Source: Pyropia yezoensis (taxonomy: Eukaryota; Rhodophyta; Bangiophyceae; Bangiales; Bangiaceae). Taken from it: a DNA stretch of 64,000 nucleotides. Where the stretch lies: contig CM020619.1 of the NCBI GenBank assembly GCA_009829735.1, positions 29,414,063 to 29,478,062 on the forward strand, in the 5' to 3' direction. How positions within the stretch are numbered: position 1 is the stretch's first letter; each line of letters begins with the position of its first letter. The position numbers and the translations under genes were made by a program. Below the pieces are notes generated by a model. That model had not been told where the DNA came from and did not search any database. It saw only the letters and a program-made list of their open reading frames with translations. Of this stretch, positions 19,049-29,359 are shown in pieces.

Positions 19049-19527
19049 GGAGTGTTATTGTTTGTATAAAAGAGGGACCCGGTGGCCCTCATGGTGGCCG
19101 GGTAGTAGTGAGTGTAAACTCATCCCCCGCTGGGGGCATTGCTTGCCTCTGTTTGCTGCCCTGGGGAGTACCCCTTCTGGCTCAGTGGTGCCTTGCCTCC
19201 CGCCCAACTTCTTCCGGTTGGTTCATGCTTGGGGAGGTTATCCTCCCTCACTTTGTGTCTTGGCTTGGGGAGGTCATCCTCCCTTGTAAGCTCCCTAGTT
19301 ACTTCGATATTATCGGAGATAGCCTTTACCTTTACGTTAACTTATTAAGGTTCAGGTTTTACTTAGTTACCTAAGCTTGACTCTACGTAGATGCCCAAGC
19401 TTGGTTCGACTTAGAAACCTAAGTCTGATTTGACTTATAAACCTAAGTCTGCCGTAACCATGTCACACCCTACTTAGTAGGTATAAGCCTCACCCCCCAA
19501 CAGCCGAAGTCGGTGTCGGTTGGGTTG
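19049..19527. other. Convergent 3' region between ORF3 and pol, element B
   Basis: Inverted equivalent of 12981-13459, with the hairpin tandem repeats at about 19376-19470 and a few differences from element A. No gene is supported. Confidence 0.55.
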
Positions 19528-22500
19528 TTACAGTAGGCGTCGTCGCCTCATGGAAGGCATGAGGAGTTGGCGGGGTATATTTGCCGCCTGTTCCCAGGTG
19601 GGTGAGTCGTATCCGACCCACATAACCTTCACGTACCAGGGTCCTGGTAGGTTCGGGTCGGTGTGTCCGACCACGCTCTCTACTTGGTATGGAATCCCAT
19701 CCGGTCCCACCGGGCCATCTGACCGGTGGGTTGTAAGAGCTTCATGTAGCAACCCAGCCGGTACCGGCTGAAGCTGTTCCAGCTTCGGAGCAGGTGTGAC
19801 ATCATTCACACTGATGCGTTGGATCTCCGTATCGGAGTGTAAGATAACAGAGTGGTCATCTCTGTGGAGAATCTGGTACGGTCCCTTGACCGGTTGCATG
19901 AGCTTATTGCCCCGGAACTTCTGGTGTCTGATATAGACCCAGTCACCTGTTACCAGGGTAGCGTTGCGCACCCGTAACCGGGTGTCGAAGTTCTTCTTAT
20001 ATCGAAGTTGTGTTCTGTCAAGGGCACCCTTGAGCTTAGGAATCATCCACGACAGCTTGGCCAACCAAGCTAGGTGGATACGTTCGGCCGGTCGGCCTTT
20101 CGGTGTATCATACCGAGTGCACCTGCCTGGTGGCAGCGTCAGGTTACTGACGCCTAGTGGCATGACCCACTCCAGCGGAGCGATGTTCGTGCTCCGATGC
20201 GGCCTGGCATTGTATGCCAGGGTGAGTACGGACAGAAGCCTGTCCCAAGTGTTCGTGTGCTCTGCCACGTAGCACTGTAGCATCTTGACGATGGTGCGGT
20301 TGAACCGCTCCACCTGCCCGTTGGTTTGCGGGTGGTAGTCGGATGCCCGACGTGGTTCGATACCGAACATGCCCAGGACCTTAGTGCAGAATGCTGACGT
20401 AAGGTTTGTTCCGTTGTCGGAGAGGAGTTGCTTCATGACTCCGTATGCACTGATCCAGTGGTCAACCACTGCGTTCATAATCGTGTATGCCGTATCATTC
20501 GGGATGGCTGCCGCTCGTGACAGCTTAGTGAAGCGGTCAGACATGACCAGGATGTACCTGTTCCCTTCTTCCGTTACCGGAAGTGGCCCGAGTATGTCGA
20601 TAGCGACTTGCTCTTTGGGCCCATCGGGTGGCAATAGCTTCATGGCAGACGCCTGCCTATGTAGACTCATGCGGTTACGTGCACAGGGGTGGCACCCCCT
20701 TACGTGGTCGACCACGTCGACGGCCATTGCTGGCCAGTAGAAGAACCTTCGCATTGCTGCGAACATACGTGAACCCCCCGGGTGTCCGGCTGTGGGGTTC
20801 TCGTGTTCTCGTTCCATGACGGCTTGCCGTAAGGACACGGGAACCACGACTTGATGTCGTCCATCGGCGGGTGCCCGCCGGTATATGAGTCCGTCTTCGT
20901 TCTCGGAGAAGATGCCGGCCGTACCGGCCAGGAGGTTAGCGCGATGACGTCTACAGTCGTCGTCATTGGCTTGTGCCTCGCGGAAGTCCGCGAGGGTTAG
21001 TGGGCATGCTCGGTGTGCCATGGTATGGTCAACCATACCTTGGGTAGCGTTACCCACCATGCAGACCGGTACCACCGGGATGTCCTCGTCCACCGGGCGG
21101 GTATCCCCGCTCGGGGTGTCGAGGCGAGACAATGCGTCTCCGAGATAGTGGGTTGACCCAGCCTTATACACGGTACGGTAGTCGTGCTCGGCCATTTTTA
21201 GCCTCCATCGGGCTAGCCTCCCATGGCTATCGGAATCCTTGTCACCAAGGTTGAGGAGCCATCGTAGGGGTTCGTGGTCGGACCTCACGATGAGCCTGGA
21301 GCCCTCCAGGTATGGACGGAGCAGTTGCACTGCCCATATAACTCCGAGGCATTCACGCTCGGTGGCACTATAGTTACGCTCAGCCGGGTTGAGTGTCCGG
21401 CTGAAGTATCCTACCGGACGTAGGTCCGGGATAACGTTATCGGTACCGATCAACGTCTCCCCCTGTAGCAGGGTGCATCCCACTTGGGTGTCGCACGCAT
21501 CGACATCGATGACGAAGGTACCCCGTCGGTGCGGTAACGCAAGGACGGGTGGGGATAGTAGGGCTCGCTTCAGCGACTCGAATGCCTCCTCTTCGCTAGG
21601 CGAAGGGGGTTGGAGTACCTTGGGCAGGGTACTGCTCGTAAGAACCGTTAACGGTTTAGCTATCCGAGCGAAGTCCTTGACGAACCGTCGGTATACATTG
21701 CACATTCCCAGGAAGCTCTTGAGCTGTGTCTGGGTGTTAGGGAACCGGGCATCCCGGAGTGCCCGGGTATTGGCTTCGAGTACCCCTAGTTTACCAGGGG
21801 TTATCTGGTGGCCCAGGTACTCGACCGTCTGTTGGAAGAAGGCGCACTTCTTCAGACGCAGGGTTACCCCGGCGTTACGCAAGAGGGTGAGTACCTCGTC
21901 AACGTGTTGCACATGGTCATCCATGTTACGCGAGAAGACGATGACGTCATCGAGGTACACTAGGCAGTTACGCCACTTCACCCCCGACAGTATAATGTCG
22001 ATAGCCCGCTGGAATGTAGCGGGGGCGTTGGACAATCCGAAGGGCATCCTTAGGAACTCGTACACTCCACTGTGACAGACGAACGCCGTCTTGGGGATAT
22101 CCTCGTCCGCCACCGGGATCTGCCAGTATCCGGCATTGCAGTCGATGGTGGTAAACACCGTAGCTTCCCCCAGGGAGTCGATGCATTCATCCATCCTTGG
22201 TAAAGGGTAGGAGTCCTTCTTGGTAACCAAGTTGAGGCGTCGATAATCGATGCAAAACCGAGGGGTTTGATCCTTCTTCGGTACGATAACGACTGGGGCA
22301 CCCCACTCCGACATCGAAGGTCGTATCACCTTCGCTTCGCTCATCCTCTTCACTTCTCCATCAATGATCTCTCGTTGCATAGGTCCCGCTCGGTGCGGCT
22401 GTGACCGGGCGGGTCGCGCACCTTGTACCAGGTCTATACGATGTTGGGTTGCCCCAATGGTACCCAAGGCCCCGCCTGTCCACATGACGTCATGCTTTCT

Positions 22501-23694
22501 TAGCATCCGTCGTACCCCTTCGGCTACCGAAGGGGGAAGGTGGTCGAGGTCAGCCTCGGCCAGTGCCTTCAATGCTTCTTGGTCCTTCGGCGGAATATCC
22601 GCCGGTAATGATGGTCGACTAGGCTTCCCGTCATCGGGTTGCTGTCGCTCGGTGGTCTCGGCGACCGCCAGCACCTCAAGTGGGTCCACTTGACCTTCCT
22701 TGTCAGGGGTAAGGATATCTCCTTCGTAGAGCTCGGCAATCCCGAGGATAGTTCCCTTCGGGAGGGTGACTGCCTTACGGCGATAGTTCGCCATCACTAG
22801 GAGGGACGACCCTCCTGATGGGAGGTCTATGAGACCGTTGGCCATGGTCAACCCATGGCGCTTGTACGTCCGCAGGTTGGACTTGACTCTGCAGACGCCT
22901 GCGAGGTCACAGTTAACCGGGAGGACTGTCTCCGACAACGGCTCAAAGCGAGTTCGCTTGGCCAACCGAAGTGTCTTCGGCTCGACACTTGCGTACACCT
23001 CAGCCACGTTAACGTGGCTCCCTTGTAGCGTCAGGTCCCTGACGATAGCCGTGTGTCCTCGCTTCGTCCCGTCGGCTTCTTGAAGCTCGACGGTCCTCCG
23101 GCCTGGCCGGATTGCATCAACGTGAACGTTGATGAAGGTGCACCCCAGTATGCAGGGCACCGATAGGGTCTCACACACCAGGAAGTCGACTTCCGTGGTG
23201 AGTTCCCCGATGGTAACCCGCAGCGACATCGCTGCGGTCGTACGAATGAGGCGACCATTCGCGTCCTTGATGGTGGGTCCCCGAGTCACTCTGACTCGCG
23301 GAAGCCACTTGTCCGGGAGGGTATCCTTCCGGATAAGGTTGGGTCCAGCCCCTGCATCCAGTACAGGGTAGTACGATCGTGTCGACTGGGGGTCAACCCC
23401 CAGTGTGGCTGATACCTTAAAGTTCTCCAAGGTAAACAGCACGTGGCCTACACCGATATCCGGTGTAGCTCGGGCATCCTGAACAGGGCCCTTGTCTGGT
23501 TCCATGTGACGGGGCTTCCCGTCCTCTCCTCCAAACCTTGGTGGTTGGTCATCAATCCCCTGACGCCGTGTCGTCGGGGCCGGAAGGTGTACCCGGGGGT
23601 TGATGCGGCGTCGGCTCAACCGCGCTCTCCGTGGGGCTTTCCCCGCGGTACTCCGGGGTGGCTTGCTTGGGTTACCCCAGCGCCCCCCGGTCAT
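19528..23694 (-). CDS. pol: Pol polyprotein, element B, protease active site altered
   Basis: 1388 aa, same length and domain order as pol of A: protease, RT with YLDD, RNase H, integrase with D, D, E, and a C-terminal chromodomain. The frame is fully open. The notable change is in the protease: the catalytic DTG is DAG, from a single A-to-G transition (ACA to GCA). In retroviral-type aspartic proteases the Thr of D-T/S-G stabilises the active-site dimer, so activity may be reduced; that is inference. Other substitutions are scattered, including two in the chromodomain linker (EPR to GPW) and two near the C-terminus (SYM to PSM). Pol is expressed in the -1 frame relative to gag as in A. Confidence 0.93.
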   Translation of the reverse strand: MTGGRWGNPSKPPRSTAGKAPRRARLSRRRINPRVHLPAPTTRRQGIDDQPPRFGGEDGKPRHMEPDKGPVQDARATPDIGVGHVLFTLENFKVSATLGVDPQSTRSYYPVLDAGAGPNLIRKDTLPDKWLPRVRVTRGPTIKDANGRLIRTTAAMSLRVTIGELTTEVDFLVCETLSVPCILGCTFINVHVDAIRPGRRTVELQEADGTKRGHTAIVRDLTLQGSHVNVAEVYASVEPKTLRLAKRTRFEPLSETVLPVNCDLAGVCRVKSNLRTYKRHGLTMANGLIDLPSGGSSLLVMANYRRKAVTLPKGTILGIAELYEGDILTPDKEGQVDPLEVLAVAETTERQQPDDGKPSRPSLPADIPPKDQEALKALAEADLDHLPPSVAEGVRRMLRKHDVMWTGGALGTIGATQHRIDLVQGARPARSQPHRAGPMQREIIDGEVKRMSEAKVIRPSMSEWGAPVVIVPKKDQTPRFCIDYRRLNLVTKKDSYPLPRMDECIDSLGEATVFTTIDCNAGYWQIPVADEDIPKTAFVCHSGVYEFLRMPFGLSNAPATFQRAIDIILSGVKWRNCLVYLDDVIVFSRNMDDHVQHVDEVLTLLRNAGVTLRLKKCAFFQQTVEYLGHQITPGKLGVLEANTRALRDARFPNTQTQLKSFLGMCNVYRRFVKDFARIAKPLTVLTSSTLPKVLQPPSPSEEEAFESLKRALLSPPVLALPHRRGTFVIDVDACDTQVGCTLLQGETLIGTDNVIPDLRPVGYFSRTLNPAERNYSATERECLGVIWAVQLLRPYLEGSRLIVRSDHEPLRWLLNLGDKDSDSHGRLARWRLKMAEHDYRTVYKAGSTHYLGDALSRLDTPSGDTRPVDEDIPVVPVCMVGNATQGMVDHTMAHRACPLTLADFREAQANDDDCRRHRANLLAGTAGIFSENEDGLIYRRAPADGRHQVVVPVSLRQAVMEREHENPTAGHPGGSRMFAAMRRFFYWPAMAVDVVDHVRGCHPCARNRMSLHRQASAMKLLPPDGPKEQVAIDILGPLPVTEEGNRYILVMSDRFTKLSRAAAIPNDTAYTIMNAVVDHWISAYGVMKQLLSDNGTNLTSAFCTKVLGMFGIEPRRASDYHPQTNGQVERFNRTIVKMLQCYVAEHTNTWDRLLSVLTLAYNARPHRSTNIAPLEWVMPLGVSNLTLPPGRCTRYDTPKGRPAERIHLAWLAKLSWMIPKLKGALDRTQLRYKKNFDTRLRVRNATLVTGDWVYIRHQKFRGNKLMQPVKGPYQILHRDDHSVILHSDTEIQRISVNDVTPAPKLEQLQPVPAGLLHEALTTHRSDGPVGPDGIPYQVESVVGHTDPNLPGPWYVKVMWVGYDSPTWEQAANIPRQLLMPSMRRRRLL

Positions 23695-23702
23695 CCTTCC
23701 TC

Positions 23703-25886
23703 TTACTCGTTTCCCGCCCTTGGTAGGGTGCTGTCCGCCGGGACATCCGGCTGAGGAGGTGCCTCCTCGACGGCCAGTACTCCACCTGGAGCTGGCTGCC
23801 TACCCGGTGCGGGTCCGGGTGCTCCGGCGGGATACCCCCCGGTGGATGCCTTGCGCTGAGCCGCTGCCCGCCGAGACTCCTCGGGGATTAGTGGGCAGGA
23901 AGACACCCAGTGCTGGGGATCCCCACACAACATACATCCGGACGTGCCGGTCCCTCCTTGAGCTCGCATCGGGGTAGCCCCGTAGCTGCGGTTGCCTCCC
24001 TCGGGCGCCCGAGTGCCTGCTCCCTGGTAGGCCTTGGGTCCTTGGGTCAACCGGAACATGGACTCCCCCAACCGGTTGGGTCGGCCCGCAATCTGCGGAG
24101 GTGCCTCCGTACGTACTGCCCATGTAGGCAGGGGCTGGTGGGGGTTACCCGTAACCGGGGCATACCCCGTTGTCCGCACATACGGGACGCGCCGTCCCGC
24201 TCCCTCGTTGACCTGGAACTGGGTCCCAGCCGGGGCGATGTACGCTACCGTACCGTGCTCATCAATCACCGGCGTAGCCGGTAGCAGCAGGTGGCCCTGC
24301 TGGTCAACTAGAGGTTCATCCTCGCCCGTAGGGGTATGTTCGGTCGCCACCAGTACTGGTGCGGCCTTACGTTCCACCTTCTCTTGCCTCGGTACCGGGG
24401 TAAGATTGAGCTTGCTCCCCTCACCCTTGGGCTTTGAGGCCAGAGCACACTCCGGGTGTAGAACCCGGTAGGCGTCCCCTAGGGACTTGCACATATGCAT
24501 CAGTCGACTGAAGTTCGTCCGTGCCGTGTTGGCTCCCCGTGCGGATATCCGCACGTAGTTGGGTACTCCTGCGAACAGGATGGCCCGTAGTTCCCCTTCT
24601 CCGAGGAGCTTCCCCAGCTCGTAGTCGAGCTCTTGAATCCGTCGTCCGAACATCTCCTCATCCTCCCAGCTCTGGGCGATGGCAGTGCGCAGGGCCCGGT
24701 AGTGGTCCTCGCACTTGTCCTCACTGAGGTAACTGCTCAGCAGCTCCTTGAGGATCCCACGGTAATCCATGGGGGTGGCCGCGACCCTCATTCCCGGCAT
24801 CGGGGATGCCTGGCGAAGGATGCCTCGCACCCTTTCATCAACAAAGAACGGGAGGATCTCCAGGGACAGCCCCTCGTTAACGAGGGCCTTGTCCGCGGCT
24901 GCCTTGAAGCTAGTCAAGAAGCCGATGACTGCCAACGGGCGTCCGGTCGGCCCTCCGAACATAGGGACTCCCTTCATAAGGGTCTGCATAGAGCGGATCG
25001 CTCGGTGCGACGTATTACGCATCGATTCCGATACGGTGGTAGATCGGTCCTCCAAACGATAACGTTCGGGAGTCAGTACCGACCTGAAGACTTCGTTGAC
25101 GATCTCCGTGTCAGCGTCCTGGATATCCAGTCGCTTAGCCAGTTGATGAGCAAACTCATCGGACTCCATCCGCTTCAGTAGGCTCGCAGTGACCTGCGCG
25201 GTCATAGCTTCCACCACTGAAGATGGTACTTCAGGCGTCGGCACTTCGGGAACCCGAGTTGCCTGGCCTCCTTCGTCGTGGGGATACTGTGAGAGGGTAC
25301 CCCCTCCGCCAATAACCGACTCTCCACCGGCGTAAGTATCCGCCGGGTCGTGTCCGCGGAGTCCGCTTCGGGTGCTCCGAGCGTATCGCTCCGTGTGGCT
25401 CCGTTCCAACTCTGCCGATGAGTCGGATCCATACCCCATTGTGTCCGGGGGTTGTCCAGGAGTAGCCACACCGGGGTTGACCCTGGTGGACTCCGAAAGT
25501 AGTCCGGTCGGTTCGAACCGTACCGGTGTGGGAGGAGCACATCGGGGTCCGGTCGTGTGGCGTGTTGACATCAACACGGCCATTGCGTCCTCCGTCCGCT
25601 CTTGGCGAGCGTCGAGTCCGGAAAACCGGGCTTCGATGCGGGCCAATGATGCCATCAGGGAATCCCCTGGTGAAGGAGGCGGCGGAGTGAGGTCGGTCGA
25701 CAACAGTTGAGGCGGGCCCCCGCCTCCTGCCGTCCGAGCCGTGCCAAACGTCGATCCGGCACCGGAAAGCATTGGCGTCTCAACGTTGTCGATCGGGTTC
25801 CCGATCCCGGCTCCCGTAGTCACCTCCGGGGTCGGCGTCGACGCCGATCCGTCATCTTGAACGTTCCCCGTCTCTTGGGTAGACAT
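23703..25886 (-). CDS. gag: Gag polyprotein, element B
   Basis: 727 aa from ATG 25886, almost identical to gag of element A. It has the same low-complexity N-terminus, capsid-like middle, C-x2-C-x4-H-x4-C knuckle near residue 651 and AGNE terminus. Intact frame. Pol begins nine bases beyond its end in the -1 frame. Confidence 0.92.
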   Translation of the reverse strand: MSTQETGNVQDDGSASTPTPEVTTGAGIGNPIDNVETPMLSGAGSTFGTARTAGGGGPPQLLSTDLTPPPPSPGDSLMASLARIEARFSGLDARQERTEDAMAVLMSTRHTTGPRCAPPTPVRFEPTGLLSESTRVNPGVATPGQPPDTMGYGSDSSAELERSHTERYARSTRSGLRGHDPADTYAGGESVIGGGGTLSQYPHDEGGQATRVPEVPTPEVPSSVVEAMTAQVTASLLKRMESDEFAHQLAKRLDIQDADTEIVNEVFRSVLTPERYRLEDRSTTVSESMRNTSHRAIRSMQTLMKGVPMFGGPTGRPLAVIGFLTSFKAAADKALVNEGLSLEILPFFVDERVRGILRQASPMPGMRVAATPMDYRGILKELLSSYLSEDKCEDHYRALRTAIAQSWEDEEMFGRRIQELDYELGKLLGEGELRAILFAGVPNYVRISARGANTARTNFSRLMHMCKSLGDAYRVLHPECALASKPKGEGSKLNLTPVPRQEKVERKAAPVLVATEHTPTGEDEPLVDQQGHLLLPATPVIDEHGTVAYIAPAGTQFQVNEGAGRRVPYVRTTGYAPVTGNPHQPLPTWAVRTEAPPQIAGRPNRLGESMFRLTQGPKAYQGAGTRAPEGGNRSYGATPMRAQGGTGTSGCMLCGDPQHWVSSCPLIPEESRRAAAQRKASTGGYPAGAPGPAPGRQPAPGGVLAVEEAPPQPDVPADSTLPRAGNE
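23709..23715 (-). promoter_or_regulatory. Probable -1 ribosomal frameshift site, element B
   Basis: G GGA AAC in gag phase, two codons before TAA, identical to the site in A. Confidence 0.75.
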
Positions 25887-26111
25887 AGTCACAATCAGTC
25901 AACCGACGTAACAATCACCACGAATAAGAGAGCGAGGGGGTAGATTGGGGAGAGTAACAGTAGATCACAGTCAAAGGTAAAAACTCAACACAATCGATCA
26001 GGTCGCAACACCACGAGTACAAGAAAAGGACCGGATCCCTATCCGTGTGCCAGGGCCGAAGACGGCGTCACCACAAGGGTGACGGAAACCCGTCCCCTGC
26101 TGCTCCACCAA
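25887..26111 (-). other. gag leader and primer-binding site of element B
   Basis: The PBS (complement of 26092-26110) is the same 19-mer as in element A, one base from the LTR. The rest is untranslated leader, AT-richer near gag. Confidence 0.8.
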
Positions 26112-26474
26112 TGTAGCACAATAGGGATCCGTCGCACGTCCACTCTCAGGGAACACTCACCAAGGGGGATCGGCACCAACGTCACCGGGAGGCCAAGGTT
26201 GCTGTCCTTGGAGCGCAAGCCACGGGACCAAGATGGGAGCCCAGATGGGAGGGGTTTGTTGTTCTACCTTGGCCGGCGGTGGATTCGCCGCCGGCCCCCA
26301 CGTTATAAACCCTCGGAGACACTACTAACTACCCTCCACCCCAAGATGCAAGTCCCTCTGGTCATACGTAACTTATAGATACCGTGACCAGTACGAACTA
26401 TCAAATTGAAAGTTAAGGGTTAGAAGTAGCCCCCCTAATATTAGGGTTACAATACGGCCAACCATATTGCTACA
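26112..26474 (-). repeat. 5' LTR of element B
   Basis: 363 bp. It differs from the 3' copy (4974-5336) at about seven positions, several clustered at 26398-26421. It is followed on the right by the target duplication AGTAC. Confidence 0.95.
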
Positions 26475-26479
26475 AGTAC
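26475..26479. repeat. Target-site duplication of element B, right copy (AGTAC)
   Basis: Matches 4969-4973. Confidence 0.9.
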
Positions 26480-26827
26480 CCCACCATTGATATCGATCAG
26501 ATGGTCAGCTTTAGACCTCCAGCGTTGGAGCTTCATCTCCTTTGGTAATAGCGACTTGCGTATCAAGGAGGCTCCTGACCCAGTATCAAGTACGATACGG
26601 GCACAGGTGGCACGGCCGGGGGCAAGTTGCATTCGTCCAGCCACCTGGAAGTTCTCACCCGTCAGCACCGCGATGACCCGACGTGGGTTTACGTTCTTGG
26701 GGAGTCCTACCCGAGGTGGGCGGACTCCCTTAGGTCGCCGCAGTATCCGGCACGGTTGGTTCGTCCTCTTGGCCCACTTGGCCGAGGCTGCCGTTGTGAG
26801 CTTCGGACGGCCGGCTCCAACGGTCAT
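26475..26827 (-). pseudogene. pol: Element C pol, 5' fragment: start of protease, interrupted by element B
   Basis: Begins at ATG 26827, overlapping the gag stop by ATGA, in the -1 frame of gag. About 117 codons, basic N-terminal part, then a protease with intact DTGSG followed by ASLIRK, equivalent to DTGAGPNLIRK in A. The frame runs to the insertion site of B and resumes at 4973. It is clearly homologous to pol of A and B but much diverged. Confidence 0.88.
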
Positions 26828-28770
26828 TCGTTTCCCGCCGACTTGGCGTCCGAATCTGAGGGCGGAGGGGAAGACGACGAGTCCGAGGACGACGTGTCCG
26901 CCTCCTCCGCCGAGGGTGTGGCGACCGCGACGACCGGTCGAGACCCACCCTCGCGGCGTGAACGTGCTTCGTTCGTAGCCGACTTCTTACTCGCATTCCT
27001 AACAAGTTGTTGGATGCGTTTACTCAACTTTGGGCAATCATATGCCCAGTGTCCATCGGAGTTGCAGTTCCAACACCGATTGTCTGTTCCCGGGGGGGTC
27101 TTCCCGACTGGGGAAGACGAAGAGGTACCCTGGGAAGTTCCCACGGCAGCTACCACCCTCTCCTTGCGGATTCGGCGCGCCTCCCTCAGCTCTCTGGCCT
27201 GGCGCGCCTCCTCAAGTTCCTTGGCCAACTCGGCCTGACGCTCCTGGCGTTGTTCCTCCCGCAACTTGCGGTAGGCCTCACCTCTGCGGTAAGCGAACCT
27301 AGCCAACTCGGCCAGGGTCGCCCGGGCAGTGTTGTGCTCCCGGGTCTCCATCTGGACTGACCAATGGAGTCCCTCCACAAACCGACTCTTTACCACAGCT
27401 TGTGGATGAAGAAACCCACAAAGATTGTTGAGCTTACGAACTCGCTCCGCAAAGGACAACTCGTCCTCCGCCTCTTCCTGATGGGCTTGCGTAAACTCCT
27501 CGACTTGAGAAGCCAACGCCGCTTCATCAACCATGGCTCTCAACAACCAGTTGACGAGCTCCAAATAGGACGTCACTTCACCAGTGCCTCCACTTGAGGA
27601 GCTGGGCATGACGGACATAAGTTCTGTCCGCAGGTCGCCCTTTGTAGACTCCTGTAGCATATAGAAAGCCATGCCTTCACTTATGGCATTGTCGTCACAT
27701 GCTTTTGTGAAACGACGTAGAAACTCAAAGACACGGAGGGGGGGGGTTCCATCCCACTCCGCTTTGTGCCCAAAAGAGTGAAGTGCATTCTTCTTGGCAC
27801 GGCCCATGGCTCGGGCCTGGACAGGACCATACGCCACCGACTTGTTGTGGAGGGCGTAGGTCTCACAGTCAAAGATCCTCTGGTAGACCGGGTTGGCTAC
27901 CTGGATCTTGGGCGGCACCTCACGTTGAGGGAATAGCCGCTGTGACACTGGGGTAAGTTCACCCTCAGTGCCTGTAGTCTGGCGCGGCGAACTTGACGTA
28001 GCCGCCGGCGTTTCCGGGGGAAACTCCCCCGAGAAGGGCGTACGCCCCACCGAGAATGGTGTGGCTCCCTCGTTGAGAGTCACAGGTGTCGCCCCCTGTT
28101 CGGGGCGACCTGAGATAGGCGTGAGGAGGGATTCCCCCTGCGCCTGCGGGCTCGAAAGCCCCAATCCGGTCTGGACATTAAGACCATCTGGCAAACTGGC
28201 CACAATCTGATTCAGAATAGTATTCGTCATCGTCACCACCAGGTCCGGCAAAGTCTGCCGCAACACATTGGTCGCCTCCCGACGAACAGTTTCCGCGAGG
28301 AGGGGATTGTCGACTCCAGTTGAGTCTCGGTCCGCCTCCGGGAGTCCACCTGAGGGGTAACCACGTTCCTCAGGAGTCTCAACCGGGGGCATGGGCGCGA
28401 GCCCATCGCCGACCTACGGAGGTCCGCCGTCCTCCGAAAGCCTAGTTGGCGACGGCTCCAAGCCAAAGTTGGCTCCAACCCGAGTGGAACCCGCGGGGAC
28501 ATTCCTCACCCCTTGGGACGTTCCCGTTGAGTGTACCACACGGTGGCCAGACTTCGGCCCACCCACATCAGAAGTGTCACCCGAGTGAACTCCCGACTGA
28601 GTCGGGGTGGCCTGTTGCCCGCCCGCACTTCCAGTCCTGCTGGGTTGAGGGACCTCTAGTCCCTCTGCGACCCCAGGTAAACCCACCTGTGTCTCACCAG
28701 TATTCAAAGGCACTGAAGTACGTGCGTCACCCGTGTACTCCCCGGACGACGGGGGGTCCGAACTAGCCAT
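26824..28770 (-). pseudogene. gag: Gag of element C, one nonsense codon
   Basis: 648 codons before the stop from ATG 28770, with an in-frame TAG at 28416-28414. Downstream of it the frame restarts at ATG 28392 (522 aa). The N-terminus is Ser/Thr/Pro/Gly-rich. A helical capsid-like middle follows, then a long charged Arg/Glu-rich stretch (about 27160-27310), a zinc knuckle C-x2-C-x4-H-x4-C (about 27035-27080) and a Ser/Asp-rich tail ending AGNE. Length and domain order match gag of A and B, but sequence is well diverged. The shared AGNE end coincides with the frameshift heptamer. Confidence 0.85.
26830..26836 (-). promoter_or_regulatory. Probable -1 ribosomal frameshift site, element C
   Basis: G GGA AAC in gag phase, followed by GAA and the TGA stop. 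The -1 frame leads directly into ATG ACC of pol. It is the same heptamer and position as in A and B despite strong divergence elsewhere. Confidence 0.75.
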
Positions 28771-28868
28771 TTTGGCTGACGATCCGTATGACACGGTCCA
28801 AGTCCACCGTTCCTCTGAGACAGAGGGCCCCCTACACCCGGGTGCACCCGGAGGTAAAGTTTACCTCT

Positions 28869-28887
28869 GTCCCCTGCTGCTCCACCA
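28869..28887 (-). other. Primer-binding site of element C
   Basis: On the minus strand TGGTGGAGCAGCAGGGGAC, identical to the PBS of A and B, two bases inside the LTR. The 98 bases from here to the gag ATG are a short leader. Confidence 0.85.
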
Positions 28888-28889
28888 AA

Positions 28890-29359
28890 TGTGGCAAAAA
28901 CCACTTACACACGCGACACCCAAGTTGGGGCGGTGTACAAGGGCTGCCTCCCGTGTCGGAGGGAACCGGAAGAAGTGCAAGTCGCACACACTCTGTCCCT
29001 GTTGTGGGGCAAACCCCCCACTGACAAACAAGAAGATGGTGTGTGGTCCAACAGTTTCTTGGTCGGGACGGGGACGCAGGGCCAAGCCCCGCTGTCCCTC
29101 CCCTTATCCCCCCAGGGTCCCCTCAGAATCTCGCCACTCAGAATCTCCCACCCCAGCACCTGCCCACCGGGCCACACGAAAATTCAAGACGATAAATGCA
29201 GAAAACCCTCAAATCCAAGTTGGATTTACTACTAAGCTAACTATCCCAAACTTAGGGAATACGGTCCCAAATGCAGGGAGAGGAACGGATCAGGCTAGTG
29301 GCCTGCCGCCCCTTGCATGGCACGTGTTGCCCCCCTACCTGGGGGTCAATACTGCCACA
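28890..29359 (-). repeat. 5' LTR of element C
   Basis: 470 bp. On the coding strand it begins TGTGGCA and ends TGCCACA, a 7-bp inverted terminus parallel to TGTAGCA/TGCTACA of A and B. The inner end lies two bases from the PBS. The outer end is inferred from the inverted terminus. No second copy is present to confirm it. Confidence 0.7.

Larger units (their letters stand above)
4974..26474 (-). mobile_element. Element B: Ty3/gypsy chromovirus, minus strand, interrupted by element A
   Basis: 5' LTR 26474-26112, PBS 26110-26092, gag 25886-23703, pol 23694-19528, antisense ORF3 (split: 5928-6033 plus 16785-19048), polypurine tract 5350-5337, 3' LTR 5336-4974. Flanked by a 5-bp duplication AGTAC. 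Without element A and its extra TSD it is about 10,750 bp. The two LTRs differ at roughly seven of 363 positions by eye, so the insertion is fairly recent. The protease active site is DAG instead of DTG. The insertion of A disrupts ORF3. Confidence 0.92.
2740..29359 (-). mobile_element. Element C: older, broken Ty3/gypsy element interrupted by element B
   Basis: Minus-strand LTR retrotransposon. Order on its coding strand: 5' LTR (29359-28890), PBS (28887-28869), gag (28770-26824), and pol starting at 26827. Pol is split by element B between 26475 and 4973 and continues to about 2740, where it ends after RNase H. Integrase and 3' LTR are missing, apparently displaced by element D. Proteins are clearly related to those of A and B but strongly diverged. 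At least two in-frame stops and one frameshift make it non-autonomous. It appears to have landed in a hAT-like gene at 29360. Confidence 0.8.
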
